A stretch of DNA of 64,000 nt from Lineus longissimus (GCF_910592395.1 NC_088316.1:10232001-10296000), one strand, 5' to 3'. Positions 8,699-19,668 are shown, counted from the stretch's first letter. Notes: generated from the letters alone by a model not told the origin. Numbers and translations are program-made.

Positions 8699-11600
8699 GT
8701 GAATTGCAAGACAGTAATAGATCATGACAAACGTCAACAAATCGTAAAGCGAGATCGTCTTTGCTTTAACTGCCTTGGCAATCACAAAATAAAGGACTGT
8801 AAGTCGAAACGAACATGTCGCCACTGTAGTCGGAAACATCACACGTCCCTCTGTAGGTCAACCAATACGGGATCCGAAACATTAGTGACGCAATCAACTA
8901 CGTGTACGGATAACGGAGTTAAAGCCTGTCGAAATACGACGCAAGTTCACGCTAAGTCGGTGTCAGCAGGTGACGTCAATGTTGACGGTTTGTCGAAGTC
9001 GGGAACAGTTTTACTGAAAACAGCCGTTGCTGAAATCTCTTCTGGATCAAATACTTATACAGCGACGATACTTTTCGACGAAGGCGCAACACGATCGTTT
9101 ATAACGAAGGATTTCGCACGAAAGTTGGATATCACGCCGGAGGGATCGCAGAAAATTCAACTTGCTGCATTCGGTGGCAAACCTTTTCATGTTAAATCCT
9201 ACGATAAGGTGTCATTCGCAGTGCATACGATCACCGGTGGAAAGATGGATATTTCAGCACTTGTAGTTCCGAAAATTTCCGCTCCCATCAAAAACTTCGT
9301 TAATGCTTCACTCTTGGATTTACCTCACCTACGGGAATTACCTTTCGCTCATCCAGTTTCCAATGTGGATTCGTTCGAGATATCGGTTCTCATCGGGGCC
9401 GATTTCTATTGGGATTTCATGATGGATCACGTAATACGAGGCCCTGGACCCACTGCAGTGCAGTCCAAGCTCGGTTACTTACTCTCTGGCCCGATATACA
9501 AGGAATCTCATGAATCGAACACTACGATACTACACATAGCTACTAATATTCTCGATGAGAAAACCAAACTTCAGGAATATTGGGATTTAGAAACGATAGG
9601 TATCAAAGATGACCCATCTGACCTATGCAAGTCAATGGATTTTGAGTCATACTGTGAAACGCATTTACGGTTTGAGGACAATGGCTACATTGCAAGACTT
9701 CCGTGGAAAGCAGAATATCCACCCTTGCCAACGAATTATGACGTGTGCGTGCGACGTACACGAAATATGATTCGAAAGCTATCACCCGACTTACGCAAGA
9801 TGTACAATGACATTATCCAGGATCAAACCAGACGTGACTTCATTGAAGAAGTTCCCATAGATGATGTAGCCTGTGGTCACTATCTCCCACATAGGCCAGT
9901 CAAGAAAGATTCAGCTACAACTCCAATAAGAATAGTATACGACTGTAGCTGTAAAGTTGGTGAAGGAGCTAGCCTTAATGACTGTTTAGAGACGGGACCG
10001 CCACTTCAGAACGATCTTGCTGCAATCCTTGTTAGATTTCGCCTACATCACTACGCTCTAGCAACTGACATAGAAAAGGCGTTTCTGAACGTTGGGCTTG
10101 ACGCAGAGGATCGGAAGTTTACAAAATTTCTGTGGTTGATGGATAGTAACGACCCAAACAGTGCCTTCAAGGTGTACCAGTTTAAAGTGGTGCTTTTCGG
10201 AGCAGTGTGCTCACCTTTTATTCTAAACGCCACTGTCAGGTCACACTTAGACAAACACGAATCCCCAGTTGCAGCCGATATGAAGGACAATATCTATGTT
10301 GACAATGTAGCGAGTGGAGCTGAAAGCACACATGACACTGTGAAATACTACCAGGAATCCAGAAAGGTAATGAAATCTGGTGGATTCAATCTCCGAGCAT
10401 GGTCGTCCAATTGCCCTGAACTTCGGAAATTGGCTGAAGCAGACAACGTTTACAACCCAGATCGAATTGCCAATGTGCTTGGACTAGACTGGGATACTGA
10501 ACAGGACATTCTGCGATATTCAAAGCGGAAAATTGAACCTTCAATAGACAATCTGGTGACAAAACGTGAAGTTGTTCAAGTTACTAGCAGTATATACGAT
10601 CCACCTGGACTTCTGTCTCCAGTACATGTTATGGCTAAGATATTTATACAAGAGCTATGGACACACAAGTTAGATTGGGACGAACCGCTGCCGGACGAGC
10701 TTAACCATACTTGGAGAAGGTTGAGTCAGGAGCTGTCAACCGTGACACAATCATGTGCCATTGATCGCAAATACTTCGATTGTCAAAACACTAGCAACGA
10801 TTTGTATAAGCTTCATGTATTTGCAGACGCGAGCCCAAAGGCCTACGGGGCTGTTGCATATTTGAAATGTGGCGGATGCACTTCACTTGTGATGGCAAAA
10901 ACTCGGGTTGCGCCGATCAAACCCATCTCGCTGCCTAGATTAGAGCTAATGGCCGCTTTAATCGGATCACGTTTACTGAACTATCTTCACAGAAACCTCA
11001 AACAACTGATCAACATTGAACATGCATTCCTTTGGTCGGACAGTCAGATAGTTCTACACTGGATACACAGTGAGAAAAAGCTGCCTTTATTCGTTGAGAA
11101 CCGTGTAAGAGAAATACGTGCTTGCCAAGTCATAACCAGATTCAAATACTGTCCCACAAAGGATAACCCTGCCGATATTCTTACTCGGGGAATGAATGCA
11201 TCAGATCTTCAAAACGCCATACTCTGGTGGAACGGTCCACACTGGCTTAGAACTTCTGAGTGGCCACAATGCGAGCTATTCGATGGTAAATCGCATACAA
11301 TGGATACTGACAACGCTGATCATGATCCGGTCGTCATTGTAACCAACGCAGTCGGTGAACCTGATGTAGACATGCGCATCACCAACGTAATCGACCCCGA
11401 ACGTTACAGTTCGTATACGAAACTGTTGCGCATCAGTGCTCTCGTACTCAGATTTGTTGCAAATGCGAAAAAAAATCCCCAACTACAAAACGTTGGACCG
11501 CTCACGGCAGGTGAAATTCAAGACGCAGAAACAATGTGGATTAAACATGTTCAACGTCAGAGCTACGGAGATGAGATCAAGACGTTAATGTCAAAACGTA

Positions 11601-12589
11601 GGACAGCAGGTCCACTCGTGAAACAACTTCGGTTATTTCTTGACAACGATGGAATATTACGCGCAGGCGGACGATTGCATAACGCGCCTATTGACTACGG
11701 AACGAAATTTCCGATTCTGATTCCATCTAGACATCGATTCGCGGAACTTATCATTTGGAATGCACATACGAACGTTCTTCATTCAGGATTACAATCTACT
11801 ATCACGCATATTCGCCAGCGATTCTGGATTACCAACATTAGACAGCGCGTAAAATCGTTGTTACGGCAGTGTGTCACTTGCAAGAGGGTTATGGGGAAAC
11901 CATATAGGTCACCTATTCCACCACCATTACAAGCGTCGAGACTACTTAAGGCACCCCCATTTACTGTGACTGGTGTAGATTTCAGTGGTGCTTTATTCAT
12001 ACGAAACGAACACTCAGAATCGAAGGCGTACGTGTGCCTCTTTACATGCGCCGTTATCAGAGCCGTTCATCTGGAACTTGTTGCTGATCTCTCAGTTGGA
12101 ACATTCCTTCGTGCGTTCAGACGTTTTGCCGCCCGGAGATCGCTTCCGAGCAAAATGATTTCTGACAATGCGTCAACCTATCTCTCTGCGGCTGCAGAAC
12201 TCAAGCAGTTGTTTGAATCTGAATCAGTTAAAACCTATTTAGCTAACCGCCGTGTTGAATGGTTGTTCATACCGAAACGGGCACCTTGGTACGGTGGTTT
12301 TTGGGAACGGTTGATTGGGTTGACAAAGACAGCCTTGAAAAAGGTGCTGGGCCGCCGTTTCTTAACGCTTGATGAGTTACAGACTGTCCTCACCGAGATT
12401 GAGGCCATACTCAATGACCGACCGATCACATACCTGTCCTCAGATACTGATGATTTACAACCGCTTACGCCATCGCATTTTTACATGGTAGACCACTGTC
12501 TACTGTTCCTCATGAGTTGTACGATACTGATGAGTTGCGTGACCCAACGTTTGGCAGTCAGTCAGAATTGCAACGACGCGCTGTGTTGA
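8699..12589 (+). pseudogene. BEL/Pao pol: protease, RT, RNase H, integrase
   Basis: This is a 1296-codon open frame. Domains by residue: two zinc-knuckle motifs (22-53, CFNCLGNHKIKDC and CRHCSRKHHTSLC); a DUF1758-type aspartic protease (about 120-150, LFDEGATRSFI); Pao-type reverse transcriptase (about 410-600, RIVYDCSCKVGEGASLND and VLFGAVCSPF) with the catalytic box as YVDNV at about 532; RNase H-like part (about 707, VFADASPKAYGAV); an integrase H2C2 zinc finger (about 1022-1060); and the integrase core with GVDFSGAL, ISDNAS and GFWERLIG supplying D, D and E. YVDN instead of YVDD may be normal in this group of BEL elements, so I do not count it as a lesion. The frame is lost by a 1-nt change in a T run near 12480, so the last ~35 residues are not genuine. 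Confidence 0.93.
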
Positions 12590-13017
12590 TGGCCAGTGTG
12601 CAAGCACAGTTTTGGAACCGGTGGTCACAAGAGTACCTAGCGGCTTTACGTGAAAGAGATCGCAATTGTGGTAAGGGCATTACGCAAAATCAGATTCAAG
12701 TTGGGGACATAGTGCTCATTCATGAAGACTGCGTACCACGTGTAAAGTGGCAACTTGCGCGTGTGTTGAGATTGAATCGCGGTAATGATGGTTTAGTGCG
12801 TTCTGTAGACATCAAAACAAGCCGTGGTCAGACAAACCGCCCGATAACCAAATTGTATCCTTTGGAAACCAACAATGGCGAGACATTATCGAGGCCTATT
12901 GAACACAACTCGCGTGTTCCTTTGTCAGACAATTCCGAGTGTGCAGCTGAGCACAGGCCTGTTAGACAAGCCGCCATTGAAGCGCGCCGACGCATTGCAC
13001 TTATGTCCGATCCGTAA
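12500..13017 (+). pseudogene. BEL/Pao integrase C-terminal (DUF5641-type) tail
   Basis: This is the continuation of pol in the next frame (YDTDELRDPTFGSQSEL, then FWNRWSQEYLAALRERD and VGDIVLIHEDCVPRVKW), the DUF5641-like domain that ends BEL/Pao polyproteins. The stop is TAA at 13015-13017. It is separated from the integrase core only by the 1-nt frameshift near 12480. Confidence 0.85.
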
Positions 13018-13357
13018 ATGGATTTCATGCCTTTATTGAGCTGAACATTTTGAATACTGACCTGAGTGTTTTGATGACATGACATAATCTTAAACGGTCA
13101 ACTGTTTCTAGTGTCAATATTTTGATTCATTTTATCTGTTGTTTACGCATTTCATCTTTGCTACATACTTCGATGGTTTTAATCATTCTTTCACATTTGG
13201 TTGCGTTTGAATCTAGTCACTCAATTCGATTTATTCAATGTTTGTATGTTTGAGAAAATCAAAAAAATAGTTTGCCATTTCATAACATCATTGTATTTTG
13301 ATGTACGTTTCACCCAATTATTAGTTTATGTTCCAGTCACTTCCCGCCCGGGAGTAA

Positions 13358-13550
13358 TGTTGGGAACAGATTATAGTCACCGCCAATAGCTGGTCTATTG
13401 GAGTTATTGAATGTCTTTTAGAAACATGTATTTCTGAATTATGTAACTATATCACATGTTCATTCTGACTCGAGTCTAGTAATAAATCAGTTGAAGTTTT
13501 ACATAGAACTGGGTGGTCGTTATTCCCTTAGAACCTGGGCATCCCCGACA
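13358..13550 (+). repeat. BEL/Pao 3' LTR
   Basis: This copy is identical to 7469-7661 as read. It is preceded by a short purine stretch (GGGAGTAA, 13350-13357) that may serve as the polypurine tract, and followed by the AAGTG target duplication (13551-13555). Confidence 0.95.
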
Positions 13551-13555
13551 AAGTG

Positions 13556-14044
13556 TTTTGAGTGGGCTTTGTTGAAGATTTTGATACGTGGTTTGTTTTT
13601 GCACCGTGTTCGGACATCAAAGGACATGTGATAATGCATTATGCACTGACGTGCATTCCCTGTGCATTTTGTCGGCACCATAATTGATTATTCCTTTGAT
13701 GATTCTTGAAGTATTTGTCATGTGATTATGATGAAAAGAAGTCAGAGTGGACATTTTAAACAGTTTTGTCACAATGCTTTACATGAACAATGGTGTTTAA
13801 GTGCTTCACAGTCGGGAAATTTAACTCCTCTCGAGCTGGAAACTGCCAGAAACCAACTGGTCTGTCAACGACATCTCAATTCTAGTCAGCTAGACCGCAC
13901 ATCAAAGGACATGTTTCATGGTGGGATATAACACTCGAGAAAGCGAGTACACTTGCTTTTCCGAGTATTTTTCACGAATTGCATCTTGGTACCTTACACT
14001 CGATATTGAGAGTGCACCTGGGTTCTCGAGTTCGACCCGACCTG
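13556..14044. other. Right flank of BEL insertion, unassigned
   Basis: This is 489 bp of sequence outside both the LTR element and the tandem unit. Near its right end are several CTCGAG/ACTCGA-type short inverted motifs (13932-14035). The only open frames are short and unconvincing. It is probably the other half of the older sequence split by the BEL element. Confidence 0.5.
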
Positions 14045-14540
14045 TTCTTTTGGAAGCCGAAAGTGCGGATGCACAGGGCAATTGCATTTAAATTTAGAAA
14101 GCTCCACCGACTGATAGTCAAACCATTCCCTGGAGTGCTCGAAAACCTGGAATCAGTGTGACTTCGCGGGTGAAGGGGTTTTCTTCATCATGATATTGAT
14201 AATGATAATAATGATGATGGTTTTAAGAGCGCTGGTGGATCCAGGAACTGGAAGAAGAGGGAGCGTGACTGCATTTCTCATCAAAATTGCTGCACTACAG
14301 GTGGGTTCCAAAATTTCATGGTCAATTTCAAAGATTCTATAACAATCAGGGGGCGTGCCTCTGGTGCACCACCTTGGATACGCGCCTGATAAACATTCAT
14401 GGATGAAAAATAGAAAGAAAGCTTTTAAAAAAAGACCAAAAATAAGACTCGCCAGGGTTTGAATCTAATTCGAATCCGCGCCTGATGAACGTTCATTGAT
14501 GAAAGATGGAAAGAAGACCTTTTAAAAAAACGAAAAAATA

Positions 14541-14616
14541 CATTCGCCGGGGTTCGAACCCGTGACCACCCAATCTAAAGCGCAGCACTCTATCTAACCG
14601 CTGAGCTCTTAGGGCG
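14541..14616 (-). repeat. tRNA-like SINE head, copy 2
   Basis: Same A box and B box arrangement as 6772-6844, with a 4-bp TCTA insertion between the boxes and CTCTTA in place of CTATCA at the D-arm end. Confidence 0.75.
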
Positions 14617-15456
14617 TTCATGTTTTACGTGAGATATTCGGCAATCTGAAGACAGGCCTTAGGGTACGCGGCATGATTGTGGCTAGGTCACACTGGCGGA
14701 AGAGTAATTGGGTGCAAATAGTTCCAAGGTTACCGTATAACTCAATATTACTATAGATATTTCTTAATATATCGTATATATATATAGCTCGGTGATTTTA
14801 TTGAAAATGTTTGCAGTTGATTTAAATGTTTGAATGGTTTAAAAACAAAATTTTTCGAAGCGAGGTCAACAGGGTCAAAAGAAATAGTTTTTGGCGCCAA
14901 TGATGTCGGCAATGGCAGATTTGAATTAAGATTCGAGTCAATTCTTTTGGAAGCCGAAAGTGCGGATGCACAGGGCAATTGCATTTAGAAAGCTCCCCCG
15001 ACTGATAGTCAAACCATTCCCTGGAGTGCTCGAAAACCTGGAATCAGTGTGTACTTCAGCTTGAAAAGTTCGCGGGTGAAGGGGTTTTCTTCATGATAAT
15101 ATTATAGATAATGATAATAATGATGATGGTTTAAGAGCGCTGGCGGATCCAGGAACTGGAAGAAGAGGGAGCGTGCACTGCATTTCTCATCAAAATTGCT
15201 GCACTACAGGTGTGTTCCAAAATTTCATGGTCAATTTCAAAGATTCTATAACAATCGGGGGGCGTGCCTCTGGTGCACCCCCTTGGATACGCGCCTGATA
15301 AACGTTCATGGATGAAAAATAGAAAGAAAGCTTTTAAAAATAGACGAAAAATAAGATTCGCCAGGGTTTGAATATAATTCGAATCCGCGCCTGATAAACG
15401 TTCATCATTCATGGATGAAAAATGGAAACAAGACCTTTTAAAAAAACGAAACAATA

Positions 15457-15530
15457 CACTCGCCGGGGTTCGAACCCATGACCACCCAATCTAAAGCGCA
15501 GCACTCATAAACCGCTGAGCTATCAGGGCG
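15457..15530 (-). repeat. tRNA-like SINE head, copy 3
   Basis: Same module as copies 1 and 2. The B box reads GGTTCGAACCC with a following ATG change, and the A box region is altered to CTCATAAACCGC on the plus strand. Confidence 0.75.
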
Positions 15531-15656
15531 TTCATGTTTGACGTGAGATATTCGGCAATTTGAAGACAGACCTTAGGGTACGCGCCATGATTGTGGCTAG
15601 GTCACGCTGGCGAAAGAGTAATTGGGTGCAAATAGTTCCAAGGTAACGGTATCTAT

Positions 15657-15730
15657 ATCATAATACTATAAGGCGGCTCGATAAAGTGCCATTTGGGGGT
15701 AGTGTTTCGTCTCGAAATTTTGCTCGTATA
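15657..15730 (+). repeat. Dispersed repeat, copy 2
   Basis: TAATACTATAAGGCGGCTCG and the following ~50 bp match 4980-5055. Here it follows the end of the tandem array directly, with CA before the TAATAC. Confidence 0.8.
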
Positions 15731-16028
15731 CATGTGATGCCATACTGCATTCTAGCTGTTATGATGGTGGGTTTCTAACCAACTCAGTTGCATTCATTGA
15801 GATGTCGATTGTGAGAATATACATTTTGATATCTCCATAACTACATTGTACATGTATAAATGTCGTTTTCACATTTTAGTGGTATGGGTTAAGTGTGGTT
15901 TTTTATTGCTCAACGGTCAAGGGGACTACAAAGAATATTAGAGTGTCTTTGTCTCAGTTGTAGCGAGAACACGTTTGATTCTGGAGCCTCCTGATCGCCT
16001 GAAGTGAAATATCAATTTAGAATTCACC
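15731..16028. other. Intergenic, nothing recognised
   Basis: AT-rich sequence without coding potential or a clear repeat, between the dispersed repeat and the minisatellite. Confidence 0.5.
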
Positions 16029-16946
16029 GCAGGCTGGTCCATCATGAAGGGCACAACCTTCTATTGGAAGCAGGCTGGTCCATCATGAAGGACACAACCT
16101 CATATTGGAAGCAGGCTGGTCCGTCATGAAGGGCACAACCTCATATTGGAAGCAGGCTGGTCCATCATGAAGGGCACAACCTCATATTGGACGCAGGCTG
16201 GTCCATCATGAAGGACACAACCTCATATTGGAAGCAGGCTCGTCCATCATGAAGGGCACAACCTTCTATTGGAAGCAGGCTGGTCCATCATGAAGGGCAC
16301 AACCTCATATTGGAAGCAGGCTGGTCCATCATGAAGGGCACAACCTCATATTGGACGCAGGCTGGTCCATCATGAAGGGCACAACCTTCTATTGGAAGCA
16401 GGCTGGTCCATCATGAAGGGCACAACCTCATATTGGAAGCAGGCTGGTCCGTCATGAAGGGCACAACCTCATATTGGAGGCAAGCTGGTCCATCATGAAG
16501 GGCACAACCTCATATTGGAGGCAGGCTGGTCCATCATGAAGGGCACAACCTCATATTGGACGCAGGCTGGTCCATCATGAAGGGCACAACCTTTTAATGG
16601 TGACAGGCTGGTCCATCATGAAGGGCACAACCTCATAATAGAGGCAGGCTGGTCCATCATGCAGGGCACAACCTCATATTGGAGGCAGGCTGGTCCATCA
16701 TGAAGGGCACAACTTCATATTGGAGGCAGGCTGGTCCATCATGCAGGGCTCAACCTCATATTGGTGGCAGGCTGGTCCATCATGCAGGGCACAACCTCAT
16801 ATTGGAGGCAGGCTGGTCCATCATGCAGGGCACAACCTCATATTGGAGGCAGGCTGGTCCATCATGCAGGGCACAACCTCATATTGGAGGAAGGCTGGTC
16901 CATCATGCAGGGCTCAACCTCGTATTGGTGGCAGGCTGGTCCATTA
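16029..16946 (+). repeat. 41-bp minisatellite, about 22 copies
   Basis: The unit is GCAGGCTGGTCCATCATGAA followed by GGGCACAACCTCATATTGGA with a variable last base. Copies fall into sub-types: AAGGGCAC units dominate to about 16650, and ATGCAGGGC units dominate after that, with GGAAGC, GGACGC, GGAGGC and GGTGGC junctions. Because 41 is not a multiple of three and the unit lacks stops, overlapping open frames run through the array. I regard these as by-products of the repeat. Confidence 0.95.
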
Positions 16947-16991
16947 AGAAGCAGCTTCTACTCTATCCATTAGGCCTACGTTGCAAATGAG

Positions 16992-17310
16992 GGCACAACA
17001 ATGAGGACTCTGGCACTGCTTTTCAGACTTTCTGAAAGCACTGTCCAGAAGATTGTGTATATGACGTTTCGAGAGCGGTCTGCAAGCAGAGGAAGAAGTT
17101 CATCTGATGGTTAAATATCGTCGGCATTTGAGGAAAAGTGTGATTTCCCAGGAGTTGTTGGGGCGATCGATGGTACGCACATCAAAATTTCAGACATCTT
17201 GGGAGGAACCAAAGGAGTATGTCAACAGAAAGAAGTTCCCCTCTGTCAAGCTCCAGCTTGTGGTGGATGACTTGCTACTGATAAACAACGGCCAGGTAAT
17301 TATTCTGCAC
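16992..17310 (+). pseudogene. PIF/Harbinger transposase (HARBI1-like) relic
   Basis: An N-terminal helix-turn-helix fragment (LALLFRLSESTVQKIVY, about 17005-17060) is followed by FPGVVGAIDGTHIKI (about 17143-17190), which carries the first catalytic aspartate context of Harbinger nucleases. EEYVNRKKFPS-like sequence (WEEPKEYVNRKKFPSVKLQ, about 17202-17260) follows in a different frame. The later catalytic residues are missing. It is a truncated, frameshifted fossil of a HARBI1-type DNA transposase. Confidence 0.8.
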
Positions 17311-17917
17311 AGGCTCTATTCCTAATTCCAAAATAGCTTTCATCTATTTTGATACCAATGCCAATGGCAATGCACCCAAGATTGTCCCGGAGGAAGAGGA
17401 CAAAATACTAAGGCAATGAACCAGAAGTGATGATTTTGAGGAAAAGCATAGTATGTGTGCTGCTAGCCTCAGAAAATGTGCTTCTATAATAATATAAGAC
17501 ATAATTTTTCAAAAGACAAAGATTTCTAATGAGTAATGTAATCCATGATAATAACTTCACTGTTGCCAGCCTTTTGTGAAAGCTTAAGTATATGAACATC
17601 AATATCTTCCATTATCTCCTGGGGTCATTCAGGCTCATCTTCTCCTGTGACATGCGCCTACCTTTTGCTGTGGCGGGTCTCTTGTTCACAGGCCATGTAT
17701 AAACCAGACCTTTTGGGAGAATCTCACACTCATGAAGATTGCTCAGTTCCGATTGACGAACCCCAGTACATGGGTGGAACACCACACAGTATTAAAAGGG
17801 CACAGTGGCCAATCACAATAAATATACCAGTTCAGACAAGGCACAACTAATCTTTTATGGCAGGAGTATTGAGAAATGAAATGAGTGAATTTCACAAATT
17901 AAAGGCTAGGGTAGGCC
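17311..17917. other. Intergenic, no gene recognised
   Basis: Short open frames on both strands show no family likeness. It lies between the Harbinger relic and the CXC fragment. Confidence 0.5.
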
Positions 17918-18184
17918 TTAGGGTTTTTCCTTATTTGAACAGGTAGACAGTGGATGACAGTGGGTGCTGTATGCTATTCCTTTCTGACGACAGGGACATT
18001 TCTTGTTCTTGCAACCACCATTACACTTGCATGCGGATTTGGTGAACTTGTTTTCTGGATACATTAACTGGGCTGCCTGGCGTAGTGAAATTTCTTTGGT
18101 GTAATCCCACTTCAAGTGTCGGTAGGCCAGATCAATGACTCCATCCATGGCCGTAGGGGGTAAAGTTGGGGCCAAAATACTCAT
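17918..18184 (-). pseudogene. CXC-type cysteine-rich fragment
   Basis: An 88-codon minus-strand frame carries CKCNGGCKNKKCPCRQKG followed by a further Cys-His-Cys pair (CHPLSTC). The C-x-C..C..C-x-C spacing resembles CXC/TSO1-like cysteine motifs seen at the C-termini of transposon or retroelement-derived proteins in many invertebrates. The preceding ISLRQAAQLMYPE stretch fits such a context. The rest of the protein is absent, so I call it a fragment of a mobile-element gene; a single exon of a host gene is the alternative. Confidence 0.5.
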
Positions 18185-18204
18185 GCAATGTCAATACTCG
18201 TCAG

Positions 18205-18345
18205 GAGGGACATTCGTCGTTTGCGCAGCGCCATCGATCGATGCTTGCGCTATCGATCGATGCCCGCGCTAATTACCGATCCGTAGAAAGCGCAGCGCTA
18301 TCGCTCGATGGCGCAGATCCACCGATAGCGCATAACATATTCATT
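18205..18345. repeat. ATCGATCG-rich short palindrome cluster
   Basis: The segment GCGCAGCGCCATCGATCGAT (about 18217-18240) is followed by GCGCTATCGATCGATG and later GCGCAGCGCTATCGCTCGAT, the last in a form that can pair with the first. It is a GC-rich, hairpin-forming cluster in an AT-rich surround, next to the CXC fragment. Confidence 0.6.
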
Positions 18346-19132
18346 GTGATTGGGATGTACTGCACGGAATCACTTCTCAGAAAGAGAATTTTCAGCAGGT
18401 GTCTTCTCAGCAAATGAGGTGAGGTCAGTCAACTGGCCACACTCGAATGCCTTGCTATTGCTGGCTATCACCTTCGCCTCAACAAGCACTGTCCGGCTGA
18501 CCAGACCTGGTACAGGACAACAAAAAGAAAAACAACACATTATTTACTGTCTTTAAAACATTTATTTCTTCACTGGAATTGAAACAGTTCCATAATAATA
18601 AAAAGATTCTACCGAGAATTCATACATAAGATATCGCTTAATGCAACTAAACAAAATATCTTGAAGCATCCATTCAAAAATATGTTGGTTTTGCACAATC
18701 TCCATCACGATGCAAAATCCATTTAATTAATAACTGATTGTATAAACAGGGACATGAAAGTGCTCCGAACAAAAAAAACTGTATAACTGTTTTTATTGTG
18801 AAAAGGATGTCCTTAAAACTGTCCTCAGAGGGCCGAGGCATAAACTAGCCGTTGGTTCTGTCAAGTTTAACCGTTTAACCAGTTTCAAGAGGAGAATACT
18901 CAAAATAAAACCAAAAATCATCCCTGCACAAAGGGAGCTTTTGCAGGGAATTTCTGAAATTTCAAGGTCATTTCCAAAAATGTTTTTGCCCCGCCCCTCT
19001 CAAATGGATGCCCCTCGTACAAAAAATTTAATAACTTAATGCCAAAATATTTATACTGTCAACTCTGTTATTTGAACACTTAACATCAAGGTTCAAATTA
19101 TCTGACAATAACCTCCTTGTAGCAAATGTGAC
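18346..19132. other. Non-coding; possible distal PDS5 3' UTR
   Basis: No coding region was found. On the minus strand an AATAAA lies at 18561-18566 (TTTATT on plus), which could polyadenylate a long PDS5 3' UTR ending near 18540. This is only a candidate, because other TTTATT sites lie closer to the PDS5 stop. Confidence 0.3.
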
Positions 19133-19416
19133 TTAACCCTTTCGCTGTGGCAGTCATTTTTCGGCAGCCGACACCAGTGATGTGGAGTGGAGCTTACTTT
19201 TATCGGAACAGTCAAAACTATTCATAAGTGTGGCCATCTGTACTATTAGGATGAAACTAATTATCCCCGAGCTCATTTGGCGTGTTTAGAGAGGGTGCGA
19301 CCACGCGCTGGTGAATTTGTACTTTTGATGGGCATGACGTGCAATGCATGTCACCCGCACGATATGGCACCATGTACATGACGTGCTATGCACGTCACCC
19401 ACAGGGAAAGGGTTAA
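19133..19416. mobile_element. piggyBac-like MITE, copy 1
   Basis: It is flanked by TTAA at both ends (19133-19136 and 19413-19416), with termini TTAACCCTTTCGCTGTGG and CCACAGGGAAAGGGTTAA, the piggyBac pattern of a TTAA target plus CCC-type tips. Inside, GACGTGCAATGCATGTCACC and GACGTGCTATGCACGTCACC form a tandem pair. There is no coding capacity. Confidence 0.82.
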
Positions 19417-19442
19417 TACCCCTTTTGTGTAATGGGTCACAT

Positions 19443-19668
19443 ATGTGACTCGCTCTACCAAAACTTGGCGCTTGTCGCATCTGAACTTGACAGGTTGATA
19501 CAGACTTGTTGTTCATTTCCCTATTGTTGACCTTTTGTGAAATCTATTACAAACTGATTTGGTCACATTCAACAAAAGGTCTACAATAGGGAAATGAACA
19601 ACAAGTCCGTATCAACCTGTCAAGTTCAGATGCGACAAGCGCCTAGTTTTGGTAGAGCGGGTCACATA
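19443..19668. repeat. Foldback element with ~100-bp arms
   Basis: The left arm 19443-19541 (GTGACTCGCTCTACCAAAAC onward) pairs with the right arm 19564-19668 (GGTAGAGCGGGTCACATA end), with a ~22-nt loop and only a few mismatches. Such a near-perfect hairpin points to a recent MITE-type insertion. There is no coding capacity. Confidence 0.88.

Larger units (their letters stand above)
7469..13550 (+). mobile_element. BEL/Pao LTR retrotransposon, full length but defective
   Basis: This 6.08-kb element is bounded by two 193-bp LTRs that I read as identical, with AAGTG target duplications. Order: LTR, primer-binding site, gag, zinc knuckle, aspartic protease, reverse transcriptase, RNase H, integrase, DUF5641-type tail, LTR. 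That is the BEL/Pao order. Coding is interrupted by a frameshift in gag near 8000, in-frame stops at 8108, 8558 and 8648, and a 1-nt shift near 12480. It sits inside a sequence that itself interrupts the tandem array. Confidence 0.95.
14045..15655. repeat. Tandem ~0.9 kb repeat array, right part (1.8 units)
   Basis: A 5'-truncated unit (14045-14750, starting TTCTTTTGGAAGCCG) is followed by a full unit (14751-15655). Blocks and order match 6047-6973: AGCCGAAAGTGCGGATGCAC, the GATAAT microsatellite, the GGTGGATCC block, two tRNA-derived tails and the tRNA-like head. Only about 25 bp of the unit is missing between 7137 and 14045, so the 6.9-kb insertion interrupts one original unit. Confidence 0.88.

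Noticed and set aside
10293-10307. YVDN in BEL RT as an inactivating mutation
   Set aside because: Some BEL/Pao relatives appear to carry N at this position, so it cannot be counted as a lesion without a family alignment.
16029-16946. CRISPR-like or protein-coding repeat
   Set aside because: Units are contiguous without unique spacers, so not CRISPR. The open frames arise because the 41-bp unit lacks stops.
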